Source: Blastococcus_B deserti (GTDB lineage: Bacteria > Actinomycetota > Actinomycetes > Mycobacteriales > Geodermatophilaceae). Taken from it: DNA of 64,000 bases. Every line of letters begins with the position of its first letter. Positions within the stretch are counted from its first letter, which is position 1. The notes under the pieces are model-generated. The model made no database searches and had not been told where the DNA came from. It saw nothing but the letters and a program-made list of their open reading frames with translations. Where the stretch lies: the NCBI RefSeq assembly GCF_042682525.1, contig NZ_JBHUHP010000011.1, positions 1 through 64,000 on the forward strand, given 5' to 3'. Shown here one piece after another: positions 49,774-60,829 of the stretch. A program made the position numbers and the translations under genes.

Positions 49774-52242
49774 TTAGGCGTCGGGCTCGTCATTGTCCGT
49801 CGTACGGGCGATTGCCACGATGGACACGTCCTCCGGCAAGTTCATGAGCTTGACGCCCATCGTGGCGCGGTCCTTGTTGTGCCGCACGCCGTTGACCGGC
49901 GTCCGGATCACGCCGCCGCCCGAGGTGATCGCGTACAGCTCGTCGCCGAGGGTCACCGCCAGCGCGCCGACGAGAGCGCCCTTGCGCGCCTTCGGGTCGG
50001 CGGTGAGCACGCCCTTGCCGCCCCGGCCCTGGTTCGGGTAGTTCTCGATACCGGTGCGCTTGGCGTACCCGCGCTCGGTCGCCACCAGGACGTCGACGCC
50101 CTCCTGCACGACGATCATCGACAGCAGCCGGTCGTCGTCGGCCAGCGAGATGCCCCGGACACCCTCGGTCGCGCGCCCCATCGGCCGCAGTGCGGCGTCG
50201 TCGGCCTTGAACCGGATCGACATGGCCTTCCGGGTGACCAGGAGCAGGTCGGAGTCCGCGTCGATGAGCGCGGCACCGACGAGCTCGTCGTTCTCCCGCA
50301 GGTTGATCGCGATCACGCCGCCGCTGCGCGGGGAGTCGAAGTCGGTCAGGCGGGTCTTCTTCACCTGCCCGTTCGCGGTGGCCAGGACGAGGTACGGGGC
50401 CACCCCGTAGTCCTTGATCTGCATGACCTGGGCGATCCGCTCGTCGGGCTGGAACGCCAGGATGTTGGCCACGTGCGCCCCGCGGGCCGTGCGGTTGGCC
50501 TCCGGCAGCTCGTAGGCCTTCGCGCGGTAGACCCGGCCCTTGTTCGTGAAGAACAGGATCCAGTCGTGGGTGGACCCCACGAAGAAGTGGTCGACGATGT
50601 CGTCCTGCTTGAGGGCCGCACCCATCACGCCCTTGCCGCCGCGGCGCTGCGACCGGTAGAGGTCGCTCTTGGTCCGCTTGGCGTACCCGGTGCGGGTGAT
50701 GGTGACGACGACCTCCTCCTCCGCGATGAGGTCCTCCATCGAGACGTCGCCCTCGTTCGCCACGAACTTGGTGCGGCGATCGTCGCCGTACTTCTCCACG
50801 ATCTCGCCGAGCTCGTCGCGGATGATCTGCCGCTGCCGCTCGGGGGAGGCGAGGATGGCCTGCAGGTCGGCGATCCGGGCCTCGATCTCGGCCAGCTCGT
50901 CCATGATCCGCTGCCGCTCGAGGGCGGCCAGCCGGCGCAGCTGCAGGTCGAGGATCGAGACGGCCTGGATCTCGTCGACGTCGAGCAGCTCCATCAGACC
51001 GGTCCGGGCCTCGTCGGCCGACGGGCTGCTCCGGATCAGCGCGATGACCGCGTCGAGCTGGTCGAGCGCCTTGGCCCAGCCGCGCAGGATGTGCGCGCGC
51101 TCCTCGGCCTTGCGCAGCCGGTAGCGCGTGCGCCGCTGGATGACGTCGATCTGGTGGTTGACGTAGAGCCGGACCAGCTCGTCGAGCCGCAGCGTCCGCG
51201 GGACGCCGTCGACGATGGAGAGCATGTTGCAGCCGAAGGAGGTCTGCAGCTGGGTGTGCTTGTACAGGTTGTTGAGCACGACCTTGGCCACGGCGTCGCG
51301 GCGCAGGGTGATGACCAGCCGGCGGCCGACGCGGTCGCTGGACTCGTCGGCGATCTCGCTGATGCCCTGCAGGCGGCCGTCCTTGACGCCCTCGGCGATC
51401 GCCTCGGCCAGGTTGTCCGGGTTGACCTGGTACGGCAGCTCGGTGACGACGAGCTGCACCCGGCCCCTGGCGTCCTCCTCGACCGTGACGACGGCGCGCA
51501 TGCGCACCGAGCCGCGTCCGGTGCGGTAGGCGTCCTCGATGCCCTCCCGTCCGACGATGAGGCCGTACGTCGGGAAGTCGGGGCCCTTGATCCGCTCCAT
51601 GCAGGCGGTCAGTGCCTCTTCCGGCTCGGCGTCGGGGTGCTCGAGCATCCAGAAGACGGCGTCGGCCACCTCGCGGAGGTTGTGCGGCGGCATGTTGGTG
51701 GCCATGCCGACGGCGATGCCGGCAGACCCGTTGATGAGCAGGTTGGGGATGCGCCCCGGCAGGACCAGCGGCTCCTGGTTCTTGCCGTCGTAGTTGGGCT
51801 GGAAGTCGACGGTCTCCTCGTCGATGTTCGCCAGCATCTCCATGGCCAGCGGGGTCAGCCGCGCCTCGGTGTACCGCATCGCGGCGGCCGGGTCGTTGCC
51901 GGGCGAGCCGAAGTTGCCCTGCCCGTCGATCAGCGGGTAGCGCATCGACCACGGCTGCGCGAGCCGCACGAGCGCGTCGTAGATCGCGCCGTCGCCGTGG
52001 GGGTGGTAGTTACCCATGACCTCGCCGACGACGCGCGCGCACTTCACGTAGGCGCGGTCGGGGCGGAAGCCCTGGTCGTACATGGCGTAGAGGACCCGGC
52101 GGTGCACCGGCTTGAGGCCGTCGCGCACCTCCGGCAGCGCGCGGCCGACGATGACCGACATCGCGTAGTCGATGTAGCTGCGCTGCATCTCCTGCTGGAG
52201 GTCGACCGGCTCGACGCGGTCGCGGGGCGGGGTCTCGGTCAC
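49774..52242 (-). CDS. gyrA: DNA gyrase subunit A
   Basis: An 822-residue subunit that breaks and rejoins DNA in the GyrA2B2 complex. The catalytic Tyr is Y124 in R-Y-T-E-A-R-L. The C-terminal wrapping domain has the GyrA box Q-R-R-G-G-K-G near residue 540. In the quinolone-determining region the sequence is H-P-H-G-D-G-A-I-Y-D: Gly85 stands where E. coli has Ser83, and Asp89 is kept. GTG 52242 is the start. gyrA is on the same strand as gyrB but separated from it by a hairpin. Confidence 0.97.
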   Translation of the reverse strand: MTETPPRDRVEPVDLQQEMQRSYIDYAMSVIVGRALPEVRDGLKPVHRRVLYAMYDQGFRPDRAYVKCARVVGEVMGNYHPHGDGAIYDALVRLAQPWSMRYPLIDGQGNFGSPGNDPAAAMRYTEARLTPLAMEMLANIDEETVDFQPNYDGKNQEPLVLPGRIPNLLINGSAGIAVGMATNMPPHNLREVADAVFWMLEHPDAEPEEALTACMERIKGPDFPTYGLIVGREGIEDAYRTGRGSVRMRAVVTVEEDARGRVQLVVTELPYQVNPDNLAEAIAEGVKDGRLQGISEIADESSDRVGRRLVITLRRDAVAKVVLNNLYKHTQLQTSFGCNMLSIVDGVPRTLRLDELVRLYVNHQIDVIQRRTRYRLRKAEERAHILRGWAKALDQLDAVIALIRSSPSADEARTGLMELLDVDEIQAVSILDLQLRRLAALERQRIMDELAEIEARIADLQAILASPERQRQIIRDELGEIVEKYGDDRRTKFVANEGDVSMEDLIAEEEVVVTITRTGYAKRTKSDLYRSQRRGGKGVMGAALKQDDIVDHFFVGSTHDWILFFTNKGRVYRAKAYELPEANRTARGAHVANILAFQPDERIAQVMQIKDYGVAPYLVLATANGQVKKTRLTDFDSPRSGGVIAINLRENDELVGAALIDADSDLLLVTRKAMSIRFKADDAALRPMGRATEGVRGISLADDDRLLSMIVVQEGVDVLVATERGYAKRTGIENYPNQGRGGKGVLTADPKARKGALVGALAVTLGDELYAITSGGGVIRTPVNGVRHNKDRATMGVKLMNLPEDVSIVAIARTTDNDEPDA

Positions 52243-52323
52243 GTTCAGGTCTCCACAGGTCGGTGCACAGTCGGTGGACGAAGTTCCTGGTCAGACGGCC
52301 GCTCTACCGAGCCGGCCGGGGAG

Positions 52324-52376
52324 GGCCCCGTCCGGAGGCTCACCGCGAGCTCGCGAGCGGTGAGGAGGACGGGGCC
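52324..52376 (-). terminator. Nested hairpin between gyrB and gyrA
   Basis: GGCCCCGTCC (52324-52333) pairs with GGACGGGGCC (52367-52376), and inside it CTCACCGC (52339-52346) pairs with GCGGTGAG (52357-52364). The loop is the GAGC-type repeat core. It lies five bases after the gyrB stop and should end most gyrB transcripts, giving gyrA its own promoter or partial read-through. Confidence 0.75.
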
Positions 52377-52380
52377 TCTC

Positions 52381-54423
<2,043 letters not shown>

Positions 54424-54736
54424 GTGGGGCCTTCCTTTCGCGCAACCGGCACGCGGCTCCCCGATACTGACGAGGAAGCGCGACGGCGCAGAACGGAACT
54501 GCGCTTCAGGGGCGCAGAACGACGCTGGGCCGGTTGCTGGCGGTTTCTGCTCTCCAGGATACCGGGTCCACCGACAGGAATGCCGCCGTCCACGCCCTCA
54601 CGCCGTGTCTGAGCCCCTTCGGGCTCCTTTGCCACCACCGGTGCTGCCCCCAGGACGGACACGCCGTCCTCGGAGGGCTGGCGCCTCGATGCCCGGCCAC
54701 CCGGCGGGACCTCCCCGGCGAACGGACACTCGGGTC
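54424..54736. promoter_or_regulatory. gyrB upstream region, divergent from the SDR gene (313 bp)
   Basis: Both flanking genes start here. The gyrB leader is about as GC-rich as elsewhere and I see no sure -10/-35 pair. Words such as TACTGACGAGGAAGC (54466-54480) could be promoter parts. No coding signal or long repeat is visible. In other bacteria gyrB promoters respond to supercoiling; the sequence alone cannot show this here. Confidence 0.45.
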
Positions 54737-56266
54737 ATGCCCGCCCCTGGTCCCACCGGTCCCCCCGGCCCCGCGCCGGAGGCGCCGCTCACCTGTCTGG
54801 TCACCGGCGCCACCGGCTACATCGGCGGCCGGCTGGTCCCGGAGCTGCTGGCCGCGGGGCACCGGGTCCGGGTGCTCAGCCGTTCCCCCGAGCGGCTGCG
54901 GGACCGGCCCTGGGCCGGGCAGGTCGAGGTGGTCCCGGGCGACGCCGCGGACCGGGATCAGGTGGCCCGGGCGTGCGCGGGATCCGACGTCGTCTACTAC
55001 CTGATCCACGCGCTGGGATCGGGCCCGGAGTTCGAGGCGACCGACCGGGTGACGGCCGGCGTCATGGCCCGGGCCGCACGGGAGGCCGGCGTCGGCCGGC
55101 TGGTCTACCTGGGCGCGCTCGAGCCGCGCGGCGAGCAGCTGTCCCCGCACCTGCGCTCCCGCACCGAGGTGGCCGAGATCCTGCTGGCCTCCGGCGTGCC
55201 CACGGCCGTGCTGCGCGCGGCGGTCGTCCTCGGCTCGGGATCGGCCTCGTTCGAGATGCTGCGCTATCTCACCGAGCGGCTGCCGGTGATGGTGACGCCC
55301 CGATGGGTGCACAGCCGCATCCAGCCGATCGCCGTCCGCGACGTCCTCCGCTACCTGGTCGGGTGCGCGCGGCTACCCGGGTCGGTGCACCGGGGCTTCG
55401 ACATCGGCGGGCCCGACGTCATGACCTACGCCGAGATGATGCAGCGGTACGCAGCCGTCGCAGGTCTCCCCCGACGCCGGATCGTGCCGGTCCCGCTGTT
55501 CACGCCGTCGCTCTCCAGCCACTGGGTCGGCCTGGTCACCCCGGTTCCGGCCGGCATCGCCCGGCCGCTGGTGGAGTCCCTGCGCAACACCGTCGTCTGC
55601 CGTGAGCACGACATTGCCGAGTACGTCCCCGATCCACCCGAGGGGCTGCTCGGTTTCGACGAGGCCGTGCGGCTGGCCGTCGCCCGGGTCCGGCACTCCG
55701 CCGTCGCGACCCGATGGTCGGGCGCCTCCGTGCCCGGAGCTCCGTCGGACCCGCTGCCCAGCGACCCGCACTGGGCCGGCGGCAGCCTCTACGTCGACGA
55801 GCGGACCAGTACGACGACGGCGACGCCCGAGGCGCTGTGGCGGGTCGTGGAGGGCATCGGCGGGGAGCGTGGCTGGTACTCCTTCCCGCTGGCCTGGGAG
55901 GTGCGCGGGTGGCTGGACCGGCTGGTCGGCGGGGTCGGCCTGCGCCGAGGACGGCGGGACGCGCACGAGCTCTACGTCGGCGACGCCCTCGACTTCTGGC
56001 GCGTGGAGGAGCTGGCGGAGGGTCGCCTGCTGCGCCTGCGTGCGGAGATGCGGCTGCCCGGGCTCGCCTGGCTCGAGTTCCACGTGGAACACGACGACCC
56101 GGGGGACGGCGCCGGGAACACGCGCACCGTGCTGCGGCAGCGGGCGACCTTCGCCCCGCGCGGACTGGCCGGGCACGCCTACTGGTGGGCGGTCGCCGTC
56201 TTCCACGGCTTCGTCTTCGGCGGGATGCTGCGCGGTATCACCCGCGCGGCCGAGCAGCGGACCTGA
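54737..56266 (+). CDS. SDR-family NAD(P)-binding protein with C-terminal DUF2867 domain
   Basis: A 509-residue protein. The N-terminal Rossmann domain (about 18-300) has V-T-G-A-T-G-Y-I-G-G and the atypical-SDR pattern. The C-terminal DUF2867 domain (about 350-505) has W-Y-S-F-P-L-A-W-E-V-R-G and H-A-Y-W-W-A-V-A-V-F-H-G-F-V-F-G-G-M. Fusions of this type resemble complex I assembly factor-like reductases, but the substrate is unknown. The ATG at 54737 has no strong ribosome site. A parS-like palindrome sits inside the coding sequence at 56087-56100. Confidence 0.88.
   Translation: MPAPGPTGPPGPAPEAPLTCLVTGATGYIGGRLVPELLAAGHRVRVLSRSPERLRDRPWAGQVEVVPGDAADRDQVARACAGSDVVYYLIHALGSGPEFEATDRVTAGVMARAAREAGVGRLVYLGALEPRGEQLSPHLRSRTEVAEILLASGVPTAVLRAAVVLGSGSASFEMLRYLTERLPVMVTPRWVHSRIQPIAVRDVLRYLVGCARLPGSVHRGFDIGGPDVMTYAEMMQRYAAVAGLPRRRIVPVPLFTPSLSSHWVGLVTPVPAGIARPLVESLRNTVVCREHDIAEYVPDPPEGLLGFDEAVRLAVARVRHSAVATRWSGASVPGAPSDPLPSDPHWAGGSLYVDERTSTTTATPEALWRVVEGIGGERGWYSFPLAWEVRGWLDRLVGGVGLRRGRRDAHELYVGDALDFWRVEELAEGRLLRLRAEMRLPGLAWLEFHVEHDDPGDGAGNTRTVLRQRATFAPRGLAGHAYWWAVAVFHGFVFGGMLRGITRAAEQRT
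56087..56100. promoter_or_regulatory. parS-like palindrome (second copy)
   Basis: The 14-bp perfect palindrome GTTCCACGTGGAAC, identical to the core at 26273-26286, lies within the SDR gene (codons for F-H-V-E-H). parS sites inside genes are common. Confidence 0.5.
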
Positions 56267-56324
56267 CACGGGCAGCGGCGGGCGCGGTCCCGGCCGTCCC
56301 GCAGGGCCCCCCGAGCCCCGTGAC

Positions 56325-56390
56325 GTGCTGGAACGGCCCCGTTCCAGGCCCGCGCCGAGCTCGCGAGGGGCGGGGAGGGAGTGATCCTCT
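56325..56390. repeat. Copy of the dispersed GAGC-NN-GCGAG element with hairpin
   Basis: CTGGAAC (56328-56334) pairs with GTTCCAG (56341-56347), then the core GAGCTCGCGAG is at 56357-56367. It lies between the convergent SDR and ABC genes and ends at the ABC stop codon (CTCTCTAG), so it may serve as their terminator. Confidence 0.65.
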
Positions 56391-58190
56391 CTAGACGAGC
56401 AGCTGCGCGGTGGCCAGCTCCCGGTAGAGCGGGCTGCTCTCCACCAGCTCGTCGTGGGTCCCGCGGGCCACGACCCGCCCGCCGTCCAGCACGACGATCT
56501 CGTCGCTGTCGAGCACGGTGGACAGCCGGTGGGCGACCACCAGCAGGGCGCGGTCGGCCGCGGCCGCCGCGAGGGTGTCCCGGAGCAGGCCCTCGTTGCG
56601 CGCGTCCAGGCTCGCGGTCGGCTCGTCGAGCAGCAGCAGCTGCGGACGCGCCAGCAGCGACCGGGCGATGGCCAGCCGCTGCCGTTCGCCGCCGGACAGG
56701 AGGACGCCCTCGTCGCCCACCGGCACGTCGAGCCCGCGGGGGGAGCGCCGCACGACGTCGGTGAGCCCCACGTCGGCGAGGACCGCCCACAGCTCGGGAT
56801 CGGTGGCCTCCGGGCGGGTGAGCAGGAGGTTGTCCCGCACGGTGCCGGCGAGCACGGGAGCCTCCTGCTCGACGTAGCCGAGCCGGGCGCGCAGGGCGGC
56901 CCGGGGCAGTTCCCGGACGTCGGTGCCCCGCCACCGGATGGTCCCGTCCGTGACGGGGTAGAACCCCTCGATCAGCGCGAGCACCGTCGACTTCCCCGCC
57001 CCGGAGGGACCTACCAGCGCGACGCGGCTGCCCTCGGGGACCTGCAGGGAGACCCCGCGGAGCACCTCGGTGCCGTCGGGATACGTGAACCAGACGTCGT
57101 CGAGCTCGAGCAGGGGCACCGGCCGGACCGGCACCGCAGGCGTCCCGACCGCCGCCGGTCGCTCCGGGCGCTGGTCGTCCTCGGGCGGCAGGCCGAGGAT
57201 CTCCTGGATCCGCGCCAGCGCACCGAGCCCGGTCTGCAGCTGCGTCCACGCGGCGATCGCCTGACCCAGCGGCATGACCAGCAGGAACAGGTAGAGGATG
57301 AACGCGACGAGGTCGGCGACGCTGATCGAGCCCTGCGCGACGCGGTAGCCGCCGACGCCGAGGACGGCGAGGAACGCCCCCTGGACGGCGACCGATCCGG
57401 CGGGCGAGACCAGCGCCTCGAGCCGGGCCACCCGGACGCCGGAGCGGTAGGCCCGGACCGCGCTCTCGCCTACGGCGGTGACCTCGCGGGCGGTGGCGCC
57501 GCTGGCGCGGATGGTCCGCACCGCCGACAGGGCCCGTTCCACCGCCGCGGTCATGGCCCCGACCTCCTCCTGCGCCTCCCGGGAGAGCCGGCGCACCCCG
57601 CGCGAGGCCAGGACGGCGGTGGTCGCCCCGACCGCGACGGCGGCCACGGTGAGCAGCAGGAGCCAGGCGTCGACCAGCGCCATGGCGACCAGCGCGCCGA
57701 TGCCGACCACCGCGGAGCCGGCCACCTCGACGATCCCGGACGTGACGGTGGCGCGCAGCAGCGTGGTGTCGGCACCGACGCGGGACATGAGGTCGCCGGT
57801 CCGCCGGCGGTCGTACTCCGCGACGGGCAGCCGCAGCAGGCGGTCGGCCAGCAATCGGCGGGTCGTCAGCACCACGCCCTCGGCGGTGCGCTGCAGCAGG
57901 TACTGCTGCGCCGCACCGAGCGCCGAGGCGGCGACCAGGACCACCACGAGCAGCGCGACGGCCGGCCCCAGGGGCCTCCCCGAGCCGACGACGTCGATGA
58001 CGCGGCCGACCAGTGCCGGCTGGGCCAGGGCGCCGCCCGCGGCGACCAGCGACAGCGCGGCGGCCAGCGCGAGCGAGCGCCGGTGCGGCCGCAGCAGGGG
58101 CAGCAGCTCGCGCAGGCCGGCCGTCGGGGCCGGCGCGCCGGGCCCGACGGCCGCCGCCTGGTCACCGGTCAGGGGATCGCCCGGGATCAG
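56391..58190 (-). CDS. ABC-type multidrug/lipid exporter, fused permease and ATPase
   Basis: A half-transporter of about 599 residues. Six membrane helices fill the first 320 residues. The ATPase domain (about 355-595) has G-P-S-G-A-G-K-S-T (Walker A), L-L-S-G-G-E-R-Q (signature) and L-L-L-L-D-E-P-T (Walker B). Two copies should form the exporter. No in-frame ATG, GTG or TTG exists near the start. The best candidate is a CTG at 58190-58188, whose last two bases belong to the stop of the gene upstream (CTGA), the same four-base overlap used by other pairs here with ATG or GTG. The N-terminal helices are intact with this start. Confidence 0.9.
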   Translation of the reverse strand: MIPGDPLTGDQAAAVGPGAPAPTAGLRELLPLLRPHRRSLALAAALSLVAAGGALAQPALVGRVIDVVGSGRPLGPAVALLVVVLVAASALGAAQQYLLQRTAEGVVLTTRRLLADRLLRLPVAEYDRRRTGDLMSRVGADTTLLRATVTSGIVEVAGSAVVGIGALVAMALVDAWLLLLTVAAVAVGATTAVLASRGVRRLSREAQEEVGAMTAAVERALSAVRTIRASGATAREVTAVGESAVRAYRSGVRVARLEALVSPAGSVAVQGAFLAVLGVGGYRVAQGSISVADLVAFILYLFLLVMPLGQAIAAWTQLQTGLGALARIQEILGLPPEDDQRPERPAAVGTPAVPVRPVPLLELDDVWFTYPDGTEVLRGVSLQVPEGSRVALVGPSGAGKSTVLALIEGFYPVTDGTIRWRGTDVRELPRAALRARLGYVEQEAPVLAGTVRDNLLLTRPEATDPELWAVLADVGLTDVVRRSPRGLDVPVGDEGVLLSGGERQRLAIARSLLARPQLLLLDEPTASLDARNEGLLRDTLAAAAADRALLVVAHRLSTVLDSDEIVVLDGGRVVARGTHDELVESSPLYRELATAQLLV

Positions 58191-59110
58191 ATGCCGACGG
58201 CGAGCGCGGCGACGATCGCGGTGAGCAACCGCGTGTGGTGCTCGATCAGCTGCGGGCGGTGCCCGTCGGGCCGGACGGCGGCCACGTGGCCGGCGCCGGT
58301 CCAGAACTCGTCGCCGTCGTCGGTGCCGAGCAGCAGTCCCTGGACCGCGGGGTCCTGCGCGAGGCGGCGGACCTGCGGCCCGTCCTCGGCGGCGAGGAGC
58401 TGCCAGCGCCGGTCGAAGTCCGCGTTCCCGCTCACCACGGGCAGCAGGCCCCCGATGCGGTGTTTCCACAGCCGCGCCGGCGAGAGCCGGAGCGTCGGCA
58501 CGCTGCCCAGCAGCGGAGCCGCGGTCACCGCGTACTTGGCTACCCACTCCCGGCCCCACGGGTAGACGACGTCGAAGGCGACGAGCTCCACCGCCCCTGC
58601 CCGGCCGCGCAGCACGCCCGCGGGACGGGCCTCCTTGCCGGGCCGCACGGGGCAGGTGGCCAGCAGGTCGGTCAGGACGGCGTCCTCGGGCCCACTGCCG
58701 TCGGAGACGGTCCAGCCGTGGTGGAGAGCCCAGCTCTGCGCCCCGAGCTGGTTTCCCTCGTAGGTGAAGGCCCGCTCCATCTCGGGGTCCCGGGCCCGCG
58801 CACGGGAACCGAACAGACCTCCCCGGGGGCGCTCCGGAGCAGCCGGTGGTGCCTGCGGCGGCGCCCACGAGGGATCGGCCCCGGGCGGCTGGCGGTCTCG
58901 ATCCGGGGTGGTTGCCGGGAGGTCCCAGCCGGGCGGCTGCCACGGATCGCTGCCGGCGACCGGCTCGTCGTCCCGCGGCCGCTTGCGGCGGTCGGCGATG
59001 TTGGGCTCGTCGGCGCCCGGTCCGCCGCCACCGAGATGCCCCGGCTCCTGCCAGCCGCTGCCGTCGTCCGGGCCGCCTTCGAAACCGTTCCGGTCCCGCG
59101 GGGTGCTCAT
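58187..59110 (-). CDS. Uncharacterised actinobacterial protein with Pro/Gly-rich N-terminus
   Basis: A 307-residue soluble protein. The first 110 residues are Pro/Gly/Asp-rich and disordered. The rest is folded, with F-T-Y-E-G-N-Q-L-G, L-V-A-F-D-V-V-Y-P-W-G and R-L-S-P-A-R-L-W-K, and a hydrophobic A-I-V-A-A-L-A-V-G-I end. I do not recognise a family. The ATG at 59110 has GGAAGGG upstream. It overlaps the ABC exporter gene by four bases, so the two are likely to work in the same process; together with the SDR they separate DUF721 from gyrB. Confidence 0.75.
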   Translation of the reverse strand: MSTPRDRNGFEGGPDDGSGWQEPGHLGGGGPGADEPNIADRRKRPRDDEPVAGSDPWQPPGWDLPATTPDRDRQPPGADPSWAPPQAPPAAPERPRGGLFGSRARARDPEMERAFTYEGNQLGAQSWALHHGWTVSDGSGPEDAVLTDLLATCPVRPGKEARPAGVLRGRAGAVELVAFDVVYPWGREWVAKYAVTAAPLLGSVPTLRLSPARLWKHRIGGLLPVVSGNADFDRRWQLLAAEDGPQVRRLAQDPAVQGLLLGTDDGDEFWTGAGHVAAVRPDGHRPQLIEHHTRLLTAIVAALAVGI

Positions 59111-59137
59111 CGCTGCCCTTCCGTCATGGGGAAGCCC

Positions 59138-59638
59138 CTATCCGTACGTGTCGCGCGGTCCCCGCCCCCGCACCGAGCGCGGGCCCTTCTTCCAGCTGGG
59201 AGCCGTCGGTCCGACAACGCGCAACCGGGTCACGACGTCCCCGCCGACCTGGGCGCGCAGCTTGCCGAGGATGGAGGGCGCCAGCAGCCGCAGCTGGGTC
59301 GCCCACGCGGTCGACTCGGCGACCACCAGGAGCTCCCCCTCGGTCAGGGTCTCCGGCCGGCAGTGCTCGGCGATGTCCGCCCCGACGATCGCCGACCAGC
59401 GCCCGAACACCGAGCCGACCCGGGTGCGCTCGGACCAGTCCTGCTCGGTGACCAGCGACTCCACCAGCCGGCCGAGGGGTTGGGGGTCGTCGGCGCCGGG
59501 CCCGGCCCCCGTCCAGCTGCGCCGCGGGCCGGCGACGCGGCGGCGGGTGGGCGCCGGCCGGGCGGCAGAGGCCGCCCGCGCCGCCTCCAGCGCGGCGCGC
59601 GCGATGTCGCTGGGCCGCGCGGGCCGCTCCTCGCTCAC
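59138..59638 (-). CDS. DUF721 family protein
   Basis: A 166-residue protein. An Ala/Arg-rich start is followed by the DUF721 domain (about 55-165): W-S-A-I-V-G-A-D-I-A-E-H-C-R-P and L-L-V-V-A-E-S-T-A-W-A-T-Q-L-R-L. It belongs to the group that sits between recF and gyrB in actinobacteria and may be a DNA- or RNA-binding (DciA-like) protein; DciA proteins load the replicative helicase. The GTG at 59638 overlaps the recF stop by four bases (GTGA), so it is coupled to recF. Confidence 0.9.
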   Translation of the reverse strand: MSEERPARPSDIARAALEAARAASAARPAPTRRRVAGPRRSWTGAGPGADDPQPLGRLVESLVTEQDWSERTRVGSVFGRWSAIVGADIAEHCRPETLTEGELLVVAESTAWATQLRLLAPSILGKLRAQVGGDVVTRLRVVGPTAPSWKKGPRSVRGRGPRDTYG

Positions 59639-60813
59639 GGAATGCCTCCCTCGCCGGCCGGGACGGCGTCCTTCACGACGACCGCGATGCCACCGCCCAC
59701 CTCGACCCGGACCCCCCGCAGCTCCGGCGGCACGTCGTCGATCACCGCGGCGGTGATCAGTGTCTGCTCGGCCGAGCGGGCGACGGCCGCCAGGGCCGCG
59801 CGCCGCTCGGCGTCGAGGGTGGCGAACACGTCGTCCAGGATCAGGATGGGGTCCTCGCCGTCGCCCCTCAACAGGGCGAAGGTGGCGAGCTTGAGACCGA
59901 GGGCCAAGGACCAGGACTCGCCGTGGCTGGCGAACCCCTTCGCGGGGGCGGGCCCGAGCTGGATCACCAGGTCGTCGCGGTGCGGACCGACCAGCGTCAT
60001 CCCGCGGTCGAGCTCGTCGCCCCGCCGCTCCGCGATCCGCTCGCGCATGGCGGCGGTCAGCTCCGCGGCCGCCGGAACGGCGGTCCCGTGCGGCACCGCG
60101 GTGCCGTCCCCCGCCGGCGGGACGGTCGAGGAGTAGCCCAGACCGGCCTGGGGCGCCCCCTCGCCCGCGACGTCCGCGTAGGCCCGCGCCAGGTGCGGCG
60201 CGAGATCGGCGATCAGCCGCAGCCGGGCGGCGAGCAGCTGCCCGCCCAGGTCGGTCAGGTGCCCGTCCCACACGTCGAGGGTCTCGATCGCCTTGCCCCG
60301 TGCCAGCCGCGCGGTCCTGAGCAGGGCGTTGCGCTGCTTGAGGACGCGGTCGTAATCGGCCCGCACCCCGGCCAGCCGGGGGGTGCGGGTCACCAGCAGC
60401 TCGTCGAGGAACCGGCGACGCTCGGTGGGGTCCCCGCGCACCAGGGCGAGGTCCTCGGGGGCGAACACCACGGTGCGCACCAGGCCGAGCAGTTCGCGGG
60501 GACGCGGCAGGGGTCCCCGGTTGACCCGGACCCGGTTGGCACGACCCGGGTTGATCTCGATCTCGACCAGCAGCTCGCGGTCGCCCCGGCGCAGCGCCGC
60601 ACGCACGACCGCCTGGGTGTCCCCGTGCCGCACCAGCGGGGCGTCACCGGACACCCGGTGGCTGCTCATCGTCGCGAGGTAGCCGACCGCCTCGACCAGG
60701 TTCGTCTTGCCCTCGCCGTTGCGGCCCACGAAGACGGTGGGCCCGGGACCGAGGGCCAGGTCGACCCGTTCCCAGTTGCGGAACGACCCGAGCTGCAAGT
60801 GCCGGACGTACAC
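59635..60813 (-). CDS. recF: DNA replication/repair protein RecF
   Basis: A 392-residue SMC-like ATPase that helps load RecA at gaps. Walker A is G-R-N-G-E-G-K-T near residue 35; the signature is in S-H-G-E-S-W-S-L-A-L-G; Walker B is I-L-I-L-D-D-V-F-A-T-L-D. The first Met (60813) begins M-Y-V-R-H-L-Q-L, the family start. It follows gnd after 168 bases, which hold a copy of the dispersed element. Confidence 0.96.
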   Translation of the reverse strand: MYVRHLQLGSFRNWERVDLALGPGPTVFVGRNGEGKTNLVEAVGYLATMSSHRVSGDAPLVRHGDTQAVVRAALRRGDRELLVEIEINPGRANRVRVNRGPLPRPRELLGLVRTVVFAPEDLALVRGDPTERRRFLDELLVTRTPRLAGVRADYDRVLKQRNALLRTARLARGKAIETLDVWDGHLTDLGGQLLAARLRLIADLAPHLARAYADVAGEGAPQAGLGYSSTVPPAGDGTAVPHGTAVPAAAELTAAMRERIAERRGDELDRGMTLVGPHRDDLVIQLGPAPAKGFASHGESWSLALGLKLATFALLRGDGEDPILILDDVFATLDAERRAALAAVARSAEQTLITAAVIDDVPPELRGVRVEVGGGIAVVVKDAVPAGEGGIP

Positions 60814-60829
60814 GTCAGCGCCGAGGCGG

